Origin: JANQUM01 sp047630355
GTDB taxonomy: Bacteria; Bacteroidota; Bacteroidia; Cytophagales; Spirosomataceae
Direction: 5' to 3'
Length of the DNA: 30,891 nt
Assembly (NCBI GenBank): GCA_047630355.1
Contig: JBLHXN010000032.1
Span: forward strand, 1 to 30,891
Shown here: positions 14,505 to 22,856 of the stretch, piece by piece
Numbering within the stretch: position 1 is the stretch's first letter
How the letters are laid out: each line of letters begins with the position of its first letter
Notes under the pieces: generated by a model
Told to the model about the DNA's origin: nothing
Seen by the model: only the letters and a program-made list of their open reading frames with translations
The model's database searches: none
Made by a program: the position numbers and the translations under genes

Positions 14505-15256
14505 CAATACACAATCTCTTCCGCTGGTAAAGCGTAGCGTTGTGACTTTTCGGCAGACATTTCTTTTACGAAATTATCCTCGGTTACCTTGAAGCCGTTT
14601 TTGGAAAGTTCGTGTCCGTAGTTTTGTCCGAAGAGGCGAAGGTGGTCAGATTGTAGGAAAATCCGTTCCCGTTCGCGGGGACTGGTAATGGTATCGTCAA
14701 AGATAGTTTGGGGTAAATTCATGTCTTGCGGTGATTGCATAATTGCCCAACCGCCGGGACGCAGCACCCGATGCAGCTCCTGCACTGCCCTATCGAAATT
14801 TTCTACGTGCTCCAAAACGTGGTTGCAAAAGATTACGTCAAATGAATTGTCGGGATATTGAATTTCTTCAATGTTCATCTTAACTTTCGCCAACGGAGAT
14901 TCAATATCAGCGGTGGTGTATTCTATATTTTCTAATTTCTCGAACCGATTTATGAAACAATATTCGGGTGCGATATGAAGTAACTGATGGTTTTGAGTGA
15001 AAAAATTAGTCTTTTCTTTTAGGTAAAGATACATGAGTCGGTGGCGTTCTAAAGCGAGGCAATTGGGGCATAATGCGTTTTCACGGGGATTTAGACGACC
15101 GTACGGCAAAAATTTCTTAAATTTGTGTTCACACACAGGACACTCAACGTTGTTGCCCTTCATTGTAAAGGCGTAAAGCTTGAGTGGAATATGACTGAAT
15201 AGTTGGAGGTACTTTCTTGGTACAAAGCGAATTAACAGACTAATAATGTTTTTCAT
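14492..15256 (-). CDS. SAM-dependent methyltransferase with N-terminal zinc-ribbon-like module
   Basis: This 254-residue class I (Methyltransf_11-like) methyltransferase has an N-terminal module with two CxxC pairs (Cys39/Cys42 and Cys63/Cys66) that probably binds zinc. The SAM-binding motif I is degenerate, reading LLHIAPE (92-98) in place of the usual DxGxGxG. The acidic residue after beta 2 (Asp117), the FDVIFCNHVLEHV segment (139-151) and LRPGGW (165-170) are clear. Similar proteins often occur near surface polysaccharide or glycan genes, but none is adjacent here, so the acceptor is unknown. The N-terminus (ISLLIRFVPRKYLQLF) is amphipathic rather than a clear signal peptide. It has its own promoter, and its tail overlaps the promoter of the defence cassette. 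Confidence 0.85.
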   Translation of the reverse strand: MKNIISLLIRFVPRKYLQLFSHIPLKLYAFTMKGNNVECPVCEHKFKKFLPYGRLNPRENALCPNCLALERHRLMYLYLKEKTNFFTQNHQLLHIAPEYCFINRFEKLENIEYTTADIESPLAKVKMNIEEIQYPDNSFDVIFCNHVLEHVENFDRAVQELHRVLRPGGWAIMQSPQDMNLPQTIFDDTITSPRERERIFLQSDHLRLFGQNYGHELSKNGFKVTEDNFVKEMSAEKSQRYALPAEEIVYCCEK

Positions 15257-15295
15257 GAAAGGTCTTTATAAGTCTTGGTATGGTAGTTGATTTAT

Positions 15296-15326
15296 CAAAA
15301 GTAAACGGATTGTACCTCTATTTCAA
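15296..15326 (-). promoter_or_regulatory. Canonical Bacteroidota promoter of the methyltransferase gene
   Basis: On the minus strand TTG (15326-15324), a 20-base gap and TACTTTTG (15303-15296) match the -33/-7 pattern. It lies about 40 bases before the methyltransferase ATG, in the divergent spacer shared with the small membrane protein gene. Confidence 0.7.
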
Positions 15327-15380
15327 TTGAATGCTCCTAAAATCCGGTTTAAAACAAAATTTTAATTACAAACAATAAAT

Positions 15381-15758
15381 ATGAATCCAGAAAATACACC
15401 CGAAACAGGGAATGAAAAATCCATCGCAGCAAAGACATTGCAGAATAAGTGGTTGTTTTACAGTGCAGTTGGGTTGACTTTAGTCGGCCTTGGAATGTGC
15501 CTTTTTGGCGAGGCTTTGCATATTAAATATTCAGGCGGAGCATTAATGAGCTGGGCACTATACGGTACAATCAGCTTAGTAGTTTTCAACGCTGGACTTG
15601 CTATTTTCGGGCAGGCAGTAGTATTCAAAAGCCAAATCGATTATAAAAAGAACCGCAAGAAGTTTAATCAGAAAAGGTACGGTAACAAGCCACGCGGCGG
15701 AAATAACCGCAACCGCAAACCTAAAACTTCTCAGTTCACACCGAAAGATATAGACTGA
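15381..15758 (+). CDS. Small two-helix membrane protein with basic C-terminal tail
   Basis: This 125-residue protein of unrecognised family has a polar N-terminus, then two hydrophobic segments (about 24-44 and 54-80) separated by a short loop (HIKYSGG), and a strongly basic, Asn/Arg/Gly-rich tail (about 84-113, including KKNRKKFNQKRYGNKPRGG). The layout suggests an inner-membrane hairpin with both ends in the cytoplasm and a tail that could touch nucleic acid or phospholipid head groups (inference). It stands alone between divergent and convergent neighbours, with a near-perfect palindromic terminator about 80 bases after its stop. Genuine coding is supported by the clean frame, an AT-rich leader directly before the ATG, and coherent membrane topology. 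Confidence 0.8.
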   Translation: MNPENTPETGNEKSIAAKTLQNKWLFYSAVGLTLVGLGMCLFGEALHIKYSGGALMSWALYGTISLVVFNAGLAIFGQAVVFKSQIDYKKNRKKFNQKRYGNKPRGGNNRNRKPKTSQFTPKDID

Positions 15759-15841
15759 TACAGCACAGGTATTAGAATAGAGTTGTCACAGCTTTTATGC
15801 AATGATAATTAAATATTCCGCTTCAATTCTAGTGGTATATT

Positions 15842-15890
15842 TTACAAAAAGAAAGCGGGTCGAAATTTTCGACCCGCTTTCTTTTTGTAA
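15842..15890. terminator. Bidirectional terminator, perfect 24-bp palindrome
   Basis: Bases 15842-15865 and 15867-15890 are exact reverse complements around a single base. The GC-rich core (AGCGGGTCG) is flanked by A5 on one side and T5 on the other, so it works as an intrinsic terminator on both strands. It lies between the convergent membrane-protein gene and the envelope cluster that ends with ompH. Confidence 0.92.
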
Positions 15891-15901
15891 CTGTATTGAA
15901 A

Positions 15902-16450
15902 TCAATTTGTCATTTCTTCTTTTGGAGCTTCAACACCTAATTTCTTGAAGACAAGGTTTGAAATGTTGTCTTTTTCAGGAGCAACCAATACGATTGGCGT
16001 AGTTCCGGGACCTGCATCAGAGTTGAATACGTAAGTATAACCGTTCTCTTTGGCTACATCATCAATCGCCTTCTGAATTTTGTCCAATACCGGAGCTAAT
16101 AATTCTTGTTGCTTTTGCTGTAAGGCTACTTCAGAGTTTTGCTGAAATTCCTGAATCTCACCCTGCTTGTTCTGAAGGTATTTCTCTTTGTCAGCACGGA
16201 TAACTGGAGACATTGTAGCAGCACTCTTCTGATACTCCTCTAAGTTTTTCTGAAAATCAGCAACTTTGTCTTGGTAAAGTTTATCGTATTGTCCTTTCTC
16301 TGTGGTGAGCGAGGCTTGGATGGTCTTAGCATCAGGTAAGTTTGTAAGGATATAGTCAATATTTGTGTAGCCTACTTTGGTTTGAGCATTGACACTGATT
16401 CCTGCAAGCATTAATATCGCAAAAAGCGAGGTCATTAGTTTAATTTTCAT
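15902..16450 (-). CDS. OmpH/Skp family periplasmic chaperone (second copy in operon order)
   Basis: This 182-residue protein has a signal peptide with predicted cleavage after NA at 21-22 (SVNA/Q). The mature protein opens with VGYTNIDYIL, the usual OmpH beta-strand segment. A long Gln/Lys/Glu-rich helical region (about 45-130) follows, as in the tentacle-like coiled coils of Skp, and then a C-terminal ENGYTYVFN strand. Skp-type trimers hold unfolded outer-membrane proteins on their way to the BAM complex. It is the last gene of the bamA cluster and lies beside a paralogue. The short C-terminal extension (VEAPKEEMTN) is not conserved in Skp. Confidence 0.9.
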   Translation of the reverse strand: MKIKLMTSLFAILMLAGISVNAQTKVGYTNIDYILTNLPDAKTIQASLTTEKGQYDKLYQDKVADFQKNLEEYQKSAATMSPVIRADKEKYLQNKQGEIQEFQQNSEVALQQKQQELLAPVLDKIQKAIDDVAKENGYTYVFNSDAGPGTTPIVLVAPEKDNISNLVFKKLGVEAPKEEMTN

Positions 16451-16518
16451 TTTGTAGTTATTTTAGATATGTAAATTCGAAATTAAAAAAAGGTTTATTG
16501 TAAATTATCGTTAATCTG

Positions 16519-17052
16519 TTATTTTACTTTCTTATCGTCTGTTGACTCTACGCCCAAAACTTCTAATATGAAATCCGTATAATCATGCCGTGGGTCGGTA
16601 TAAATCATACTTATGTCTCCTGCCTTATCAAACAAAAACATCAACTTCTTCTGCCGTGAGACTTGTTCACAGGCTTTAAAGATATCATCCATGATTGGTT
16701 TCATGAGTTCTTTTTTCTTCTGAAAAAGAATGCCTTCCATTCCAAAGACTTTATTATTCAAAACCTTAAGTTCGTCTTCCTTTTCCTGAATCGTGTCCAT
16801 TCGTTCACGCTTCATTTCGTCGGTTAATAGAATCTCTTCCTGCTGAAATTTCATTTTCAGTTCATTTACACCGTCGTACTCTTTTCTAATATCGGTCGTC
16901 CATTTGTCAAGGTACTTGTCCATGTTAGTTTTGAGATCTTTGTACTCAGGCATCTTGCTCATGATGTACTCAGAATCAATGTAACCAAACTTTTGGGCAT
17001 TTACTGAAAATGAAAAGAGCGACAAAAGTACTAAAAATAATGACTTTTTCAT
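16519..17052 (-). CDS. OmpH/Skp family periplasmic chaperone (first copy, next to bamA)
   Basis: The 177-residue product has a signal peptide cleaved after about residue 19 (SVNA/Q). It then has the OmpH-type strand KFGYIDSEYIM, a long charged helical section (about 40-130) and a C-terminal strand (KLMFLFDKAGDIS). It is a paralogue of the next gene, with low identity by eye outside the strand motifs. The role is inferred to be the same, chaperoning outer-membrane proteins in the periplasm. A 141-base spacer without a clear promoter box or terminator lies between it and bamA, so co-transcription with bamA is likely. Confidence 0.9.
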   Translation of the reverse strand: MKKSLFLVLLSLFSFSVNAQKFGYIDSEYIMSKMPEYKDLKTNMDKYLDKWTTDIRKEYDGVNELKMKFQQEEILLTDEMKRERMDTIQEKEDELKVLNNKVFGMEGILFQKKKELMKPIMDDIFKACEQVSRQKKLMFLFDKAGDISMIYTDPRHDYTDFILEVLGVESTDDKKVK

Positions 17053-17193
17053 GTTTCGTTATTCTAAAACAGTATCAATTTTATTTACTGATAAATTGAC
17101 GTATTATTCGCAGTAATTATTGCTTTGACAAGAAAGAAAGTGCCGGGTTTCACGCAATACCATTAGTTAACAGTTGATTAACAATGAATGTTG

Positions 17194-19845
17194 TTATCTA
17201 ATCTGTTGACCAATACTAAATGTGAATGCCTTTACTCCTTTGTTTGTAATACCCGGAATCGGGTCGAAAGCGTAACCGTAATCAAGGCCTAATAGACCAA
17301 ATGCCGCCATGAATATTCTGGCTCCAACACCCGCTGTGCGTCTTAACTGGAACGGATTAAAGTCGCGGTAACTTCCCCAACTGTTTCCTGCCTCAGCAAA
17401 ACCAAGGATGAAAATAGTAGCTTGTGGGTTGAGTGATACTGGGTAACGAAGTTCCATGGCGTATTTGCTATAAATAATACCACCCTGACGACTAATGCCT
17501 TGATTTGCATTATTGCTTGGATCAAAAGCGGCGGCTTGTTCGGCAAGTGTCTGCTGATAAACCACACCTTCATCATAACCACGAAGACCAATAAGTTCTG
17601 CTCCGATATTTTGTGCCTGTTGCATACCTAAACCAGCACCACCAAGTACAAAGCGACCAAACGGATTGTATCCAATGTTTTCGTTATACCGCCCCATGAA
17701 CCCCATGTTTGCTTTGGCGTGAAATACTAACTTTCCAACAACTGGAGTATACCAGTCAGCATCGAGCATCCAGCGTTGACCTTCAAGCCATTTACCGTTT
17801 CCTTCGTCTAATCCGTCTCTGAATAATGAGTAAGGAGGTGTAAACGAAGCAGCTAAGTTAAACGAAGAACCGTTTCTGGTGAATTGCGGATTATCCAAGC
17901 TGTATCGGGAAAGGTTAAATGTTGCCGAAATATCGTTCGCCTGACCGTTTTGGAATGCTCTGATCAGGAAGCTATTCTTTACATCGTAATATTGATAGGC
18001 TAACGAAGTACTGAAACTAAAGTTTCTGTCCGGCCAGTTCAGCCTTTTGCCAAAAGTAACCGATGCTCCGGTATTCCGGAAGAAGCTATTTCCCAAGCCT
18101 CCAAAACCCCCACCGAATCCACCTAGGCCGCCAAGACCACCAAAGCCTCCGCCAAGACCTGACTGCTGACGCTCCAATCTTTCAAGAACTTTACTGTAAT
18201 CCTGAACAGAGTGGAAAATACTCACGGTAAATGAATTAGGCTTTTTGCCGCCGAGCCATGGCTCAGTGAATGAGATAGAATAGTTTTGGAAACCACCGTT
18301 TGCTTGAACCCGAACAGCGAGGCGTTGACCGTCTCCTTTTGGAAGCGGACGATACTCTTTGAAGTTACCGACATTTTTTAGAGAGAAGTTGTTGAACACA
18401 ACTCCAAACGTTCCTACGAGGCCTTGAAAACCACCCCAACCGCCGGAGAGTTCTATATTATCACTTGACTTTTCTTCAACATCATATTCAATATTCACGG
18501 TACCATCCGCCTGTGGGACGGGGCGTGGGTTTATAGTCTGCGGATCGAAATACCCTAACTTGGAAAGCATTTGGGTAGTTTCGATTAAGTCTGTCTTGCT
18601 GAACTTCTGACCCGGACGGGTTAAAATCTCCCGCATGACCACTTTATCACTTGTCTTGGTGTTACCATTCAGAACAATGCGATTAATCATTGCTTGCTTA
18701 CCTTCAAAAATCCGCATTTCAATATCAATGGAGTCACCTTCAATAGCCACTTCAACCGGAATACAGCTGAAATAGAGGTAACCATCATCCATATAAAATG
18801 AGCTAATATCTCCGGCAGGAATACCGTTTATCTTTTTGTTTAACTCTTCGGGATTATATAGGTCCCCCTTTTGGATTCCTAAAATAAGATTTAAAGTGTC
18901 AGATGCATGGAGGTAATTACCAGTCCAGCTAATATCACGGTAGTAGAAGCGGTTTCCTTCGTCAATATTTAAAATGATATTTAGGTTGTCATCTTTTGTT
19001 GCATAAATCGAGTCTGATATGATACGGGCATTTCGGTAGCCTTTCTTATTGTACCAATCAACGAGCTTTACCTTATCTTCTTTGAATTTCTTGTTTACAA
19101 ACTTCGATGGCGTGAAAATTCTGAGCGGTGCCCTTTCTTTCGTGCCCTTCATCTTAGCCAATACTTTCCATTCGGGCATTTGCTTAATGCCGTTAAGTTC
19201 GATGTCGTTGATTTTGACTTTGTCTTTTTTGTCAATAGTCAGGATTAACGTAGCGTTGTTTGCCCGGATAGAATCTGTTGTTTGTTGTGCTTGTACAGTA
19301 GTGTTAAGGTAACCTTTGTCAATAAAGTACTTCTTAATCGTTAACTGAATATTCTTTACCAATGCTTCGGTAATAACTTTTCCTTTATTAGCCGCAATTT
19401 TTTCCTCTACGGTTTCTCTTTCACTCTTCCGGATTCCCTGAAGCTGTAACTTGTAGAGGCGTGGACGTTCTTTCAGGTTGATGTCAAGAAATATCTTTTT
19501 TCCTTCGATTTTTGTTACGTCAATGGCAACATCTTCAATAATTCCCTGATCCATCAAACGGCGGATGGCGGTACTGATTCGCTCGCCCGGTACCGTAACT
19601 TTATCGTTTACGCTTAAACCCGATACCGAGATCAACGTATTAGGGTCAAGAAATTTTACTCCACTTACCGTAATCCCGCCAATTACATATTCTTGCGGAC
19701 GCTCGTAGCTGAAATCAGATTGAGCGGCTGTACTACGTCCTGAATTTCCGATTCCAAGTCTAAGCTGAGCGTTAGATAGGAAGGAAATCCCGAAGAAAAA
19801 TACTGCGGCAATTAATGTTTTTATACTTAGGTTAGAACTCGTCAT
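17194..19845 (-). CDS. bamA: Outer membrane protein assembly factor BamA
   Basis: BamA is the essential Omp85 core of the machinery that folds beta-barrel proteins into the outer membrane. The start at 19845 gives 883 residues with a clean signal peptide (1-26, cleavage after SNA); a TTG extension would add twelve residues before it. Five POTRA domains fill about 53-458. The C-terminal barrel begins near 460 (NIELSGGWGGFQG) and ends with FSIGQQIR. A glycine-rich stretch (563-585, GGFGG/GGLGG units) interrupts the barrel between strands, probably in an extracellular loop. It follows uppS after 61 bases and precedes two ompH genes, the standard Bacteroidota order. Confidence 0.96.
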   Translation of the reverse strand: MTSSNLSIKTLIAAVFFFGISFLSNAQLRLGIGNSGRSTAAQSDFSYERPQEYVIGGITVSGVKFLDPNTLISVSGLSVNDKVTVPGERISTAIRRLMDQGIIEDVAIDVTKIEGKKIFLDINLKERPRLYKLQLQGIRKSERETVEEKIAANKGKVITEALVKNIQLTIKKYFIDKGYLNTTVQAQQTTDSIRANNATLILTIDKKDKVKINDIELNGIKQMPEWKVLAKMKGTKERAPLRIFTPSKFVNKKFKEDKVKLVDWYNKKGYRNARIISDSIYATKDDNLNIILNIDEGNRFYYRDISWTGNYLHASDTLNLILGIQKGDLYNPEELNKKINGIPAGDISSFYMDDGYLYFSCIPVEVAIEGDSIDIEMRIFEGKQAMINRIVLNGNTKTSDKVVMREILTRPGQKFSKTDLIETTQMLSKLGYFDPQTINPRPVPQADGTVNIEYDVEEKSSDNIELSGGWGGFQGLVGTFGVVFNNFSLKNVGNFKEYRPLPKGDGQRLAVRVQANGGFQNYSISFTEPWLGGKKPNSFTVSIFHSVQDYSKVLERLERQQSGLGGGFGGLGGLGGFGGGFGGLGNSFFRNTGASVTFGKRLNWPDRNFSFSTSLAYQYYDVKNSFLIRAFQNGQANDISATFNLSRYSLDNPQFTRNGSSFNLAASFTPPYSLFRDGLDEGNGKWLEGQRWMLDADWYTPVVGKLVFHAKANMGFMGRYNENIGYNPFGRFVLGGAGLGMQQAQNIGAELIGLRGYDEGVVYQQTLAEQAAAFDPSNNANQGISRQGGIIYSKYAMELRYPVSLNPQATIFILGFAEAGNSWGSYRDFNPFQLRRTAGVGARIFMAAFGLLGLDYGYAFDPIPGITNKGVKAFTFSIGQQIR

Positions 19846-19906
19846 TAAACTTAGTGTTTTTGATAAGATGCTTAGTGGCAACTTTTAGTTTGAATACATT
19901 TCAACT

Positions 19907-20677
19907 TTACTTCACTTGATCCCCGGTTTTTCCAAATCTTCTTTCACGTTGTTGAAAGGTACAAACTGCTTCAAAGAGATGCTCTCTGCCGAACTCTGGC
20001 CAGAAAATGTCATCCATAAAAAGTAGTTCAGCATACGCAGATTGCCACAGTAAATAGTTGCTTATACGGTGGTCTCCGCCCGTACGAATCATTAAATCAA
20101 CGTCGGGAGTTTCTTCGGTAGAAAGTAAACCAGCGAACATTTCTTCGTTGATTTCTTCAACAGCTAATTCACCCTTCTGCACTTGCGAAGCAACATTCTT
20201 TACTGCTTGAATAATATCCCACTTCCCACTGTAGCTCAACGCCAGATAAAGCGTAAGACCAGTATTGTCTTTGGTGTGGTTAATAGCGTCTTCCAATTTT
20301 TTTTTCGCTCGCTTTGGTAAACTGTTGTGATCACCGATTACTTTCAGCCGAACGTTATTTTCGTGTAAACGCGGAACTTCTTCGTGAATAGTTTTCACCA
20401 GAAGCTGCATAATTCCTTCGACTTCTATTTTTGGTCGATTCCAGTTTTCGGTCGAAAAGGTATAAAGAGTCAAGTACTTGATACCAATTTCTCCACAACC
20501 TTCTACCGCTTCCCTAACCGCCTTTATGCCGTGGTGATGCCCAAAGATACGCATGGCACCTTGCTTCTTCGCCCAACGACCGTTCCCATCCATAATGATG
20601 GCAATATGTCTAGGCAATTTCTGACGATCTATCTGCTCTTTTATTGCCACTGAGCCATCAAGTACATTTTGAGACAT
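19907..20677 (-). CDS. uppS: Isoprenyl transferase (undecaprenyl diphosphate synthase)
   Basis: This cis-prenyltransferase extends farnesyl diphosphate with isopentenyl diphosphate to make undecaprenyl diphosphate, the lipid carrier for peptidoglycan, O-antigen and other glycans. The ATG at 20677 gives 256 residues; a GTG two codons earlier is possible. The catalytic motif HIAIIMDGNGRWA is at 24-36, with Asp30 as the key residue. The later LTLYTFSTENW, SYSGKWDI and MIRTGGDHRISNYLLWQ motifs are all present and intact. The length is typical of the family. It heads the uppS-bamA-ompH-ompH run, with a -7 promoter box in the 172-base spacer behind it. Confidence 0.96.
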   Translation of the reverse strand: MSQNVLDGSVAIKEQIDRQKLPRHIAIIMDGNGRWAKKQGAMRIFGHHHGIKAVREAVEGCGEIGIKYLTLYTFSTENWNRPKIEVEGIMQLLVKTIHEEVPRLHENNVRLKVIGDHNSLPKRAKKKLEDAINHTKDNTGLTLYLALSYSGKWDIIQAVKNVASQVQKGELAVEEINEEMFAGLLSTEETPDVDLMIRTGGDHRISNYLLWQSAYAELLFMDDIFWPEFGREHLFEAVCTFQQRERRFGKTGDQVK

Positions 20678-20752
20678 GTTCACTTATTGTTTAATGCTAT
20701 CACATTCATAGTAAAGCACTAATTACTAGTAGATTACTCTTAAAAACGGGTG

Positions 20753-20760
20753 CAAAGCTA
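20753..20760 (-). promoter_or_regulatory. Putative -7 promoter box for the uppS-bamA-ompH run
   Basis: TAGCTTTG on the minus strand matches TAnnTTTG and lies about 75 bases before the uppS ATG. No good -33 element is visible at the usual distance, so this may be a weak or regulated promoter. Confidence 0.45.
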
Positions 20761-20849
20761 TTAAAAATGACCGATACTATTGCTAATAAGCAAGTAGTTT
20801 AACGTTTTTAAACATGTTTAGTGAGAGGATAATCGCCTGACGTATAATT

Positions 20850-21704
20850 TTAGTCAAAAATACGCTTTAATAGAGGCACTCTATAACCTGGCGGACAGAT
20901 AATATCACCAAAAAGGTAACTAATAGATATGTTGGTATAAAAATACATATCCTGCGTGCGGTTATTTGGAATGGCAAATCGTCTTAATTCTAAGAAAGAA
21001 CTCTGTGCATCGCCGCTGAAATTTGGAATCAGCGTCTTATCTGTCGAACTTCTTTCTACATATCCAATATTGTCAATGCTTACATCGCTGTCGTTGTCTG
21101 CCAAAACTTTCCGAGCTCCAAATTCAACCGTAAGGTTTAACCTTGGTCGGATTGCTTTCTTTATCCCAATTCCGAAGGGAATAGCTCTCTCTCTTCTTGA
21201 TTCAGTTATTACTTTTTTATAAACTGAGAGCGGTCTGGCGGCTGGAGATTCAACCGAAAACTCTCTTTTGCCAACTGAGTAAACGGAATATCCGCCAAAA
21301 ACGTAGGGAGTCCAGGGGGAATCTCTGATGTGTGAACTTCTGAAATGAAGAAAATTGTACTCTATTTGACCACCTGCTTCCCAAATGTTGGTTTTAAATT
21401 TCAATCCCCGATTCTGATGATATAAAGAATTCACCCGACTGTCGTCAGCTGACAAAATGCCAATCATACCGGTAGCTTTGATAGAAATTCCTGATTTTAT
21501 CAGGTTAAAACGAGCAAATGTATTTGCTCCGCCATTGAAAGCGAATGGTTTAAAGCTTGGGTAAATTTCACCTTTGTAGTGCGTCGCCCCGATACCACCG
21601 CCAAATTCGAACCGCTGGGCATTCACGGTCGAAAAGCTGTAAGTTATGAGTAATAAGACAAGTGAATTTCTCAGAAGAGTTATTGGTTTAGTATCTGGAT
21701 TCAT
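20850..21704 (-). CDS. DUF6089-like outer-membrane beta-barrel protein (284 aa)
   Basis: This probable outer-membrane barrel of the DUF6089 type is common in Bacteroidota beside uppS and bamA. The ATG at 21704 follows a TTG that is not needed. A signal peptide ends near residue 29 (STVNA/Q). The mature N-terminus has the family's GGGIGATHYKGEI segment, followed by alternating beta strands. The C-terminus ends with a strand-and-loop pattern (YTNISISYLFGDIICPPGYR) that contains one Cys and a CPPG turn. The precise function is not known. The upstream gene is a paralogue, and both precede uppS on the same strand, fitting a client or accessory of outer-membrane assembly (inference). Confidence 0.85.
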   Translation of the reverse strand: MNPDTKPITLLRNSLVLLLITYSFSTVNAQRFEFGGGIGATHYKGEIYPSFKPFAFNGGANTFARFNLIKSGISIKATGMIGILSADDSRVNSLYHQNRGLKFKTNIWEAGGQIEYNFLHFRSSHIRDSPWTPYVFGGYSVYSVGKREFSVESPAARPLSVYKKVITESRRERAIPFGIGIKKAIRPRLNLTVEFGARKVLADNDSDVSIDNIGYVERSSTDKTLIPNFSGDAQSSFLELRRFAIPNNRTQDMYFYTNISISYLFGDIICPPGYRVPLLKRIFD

Positions 21705-21729
21705 CAAAAAGGTACAATTTGTTATTTCA

Positions 21730-22803
21730 TTATTTAATCGGAGGACATTTCACCCGATTGCTAAGTACATAATTTATTGTAACCTGCGTGGTTAAGTACA
21801 TGTCAAAACGGTGGTAAAACTTCTCTCCGAGACCGCGAACTACATTTGCTCCGGTTGGATCATAAATAGATGCTGCTGAGTTGTTCGGTGAAATTACTGA
21901 AATACTGGTTCCGCCAGCCAAAGTGTACGCCCGTAGGAAATCTACGATTCTTGACTGACCGCTAACGGCATGGAAATTCTCATCAGCACGGTAAGAAAAA
22001 TCAGCTGACGTAAGACCATAATTACTTGCTAAATCAGTTAAGTCAGGGTATCGGTCACTTCCAACATCGTCCAGATAATCTGTGAATGTTATACGATAAC
22101 CAGCTTCGAAACCCAAATCAATATTTTGGGCAATTTTCATCCGAAAACCAATGGCTAACGGAATAACAGGAGCAATTAAGGAATACGGTTTTTTATTAAT
22201 AGCTGGAAGACCCTGACCAGCAGTATTGAGTGGTTTTAACGAAACCCACTGATTATACACTGTCAGAGATGGAGTAACGGGCGGAATAGTAACCGACTGT
22301 ATTGCTTTTGGGTTATGATTAATCAACCCAAGTCCCGCCGAGAAGTAAGGCATGAACTTCTCCCGTGGCTGGTTAGTGGTACCATATTGTTTTTTCAAGT
22401 TCCAGATGCCAGCAATGGTAAATTCTTGTACGTCATTACGGAAATGAAGGTTTCGGACGTAATTCCGATACATTTTGTCAAAATTACGTTGTGCAAATAC
22501 GAAATCATCACCATAAAGACGTGCCCAAGTGAATGAGACCCTCGCCCCAAAGTTTTCGTTGAAGTATTTGGTATAATTTCCTGTGGCACTCCACCGCACG
22601 TTTGTATAAGGTGCGTAGTAGGCATATCTTATTGGAGTCAAATCTCCAATGTAGTGAGCTGACCCGCCGCCAATTCCCGCTGATGTATAGAAATCCTTTG
22701 AGTTTCCTTTGAATAGACCGGTTCTCTGGGCGTTTGCAAAATGACTTATTACTAATAGTGTCAAGAATAAAAACGCTGTACCTGTCTTTTTGTATAAATT
22801 CAT
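21730..22803 (-). CDS. DUF6089-like outer-membrane beta-barrel protein (357 aa)
   Basis: This larger paralogue of the next gene starts at the ATG at 22803, which places a clean signal peptide at 1-26 (cleavage after FANA/Q); the in-frame ATG at 22827 would add eight residues. The family-like segment GIGGGSAHYIGDLTP follows, then strand repeats with aromatic residues at alternating positions (VRWSATGNYTKYF). It ends LSNRVKCPP, similar to the CPPG turn of its neighbour. It follows nadK after about 50 bases, and its stop is 25 bases before the second copy. The function is unknown, and location in the outer membrane is inferred from the signal peptide and beta content. Confidence 0.85.
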   Translation of the reverse strand: MNLYKKTGTAFLFLTLLVISHFANAQRTGLFKGNSKDFYTSAGIGGGSAHYIGDLTPIRYAYYAPYTNVRWSATGNYTKYFNENFGARVSFTWARLYGDDFVFAQRNFDKMYRNYVRNLHFRNDVQEFTIAGIWNLKKQYGTTNQPREKFMPYFSAGLGLINHNPKAIQSVTIPPVTPSLTVYNQWVSLKPLNTAGQGLPAINKKPYSLIAPVIPLAIGFRMKIAQNIDLGFEAGYRITFTDYLDDVGSDRYPDLTDLASNYGLTSADFSYRADENFHAVSGQSRIVDFLRAYTLAGGTSISVISPNNSAASIYDPTGANVVRGLGEKFYHRFDMYLTTQVTINYVLSNRVKCPPIK

Positions 22804-22856
22804 TCCGGTTCTGTTTTCAAATTGCATGCGTATTGCAAACGATATGTACTACTTTT

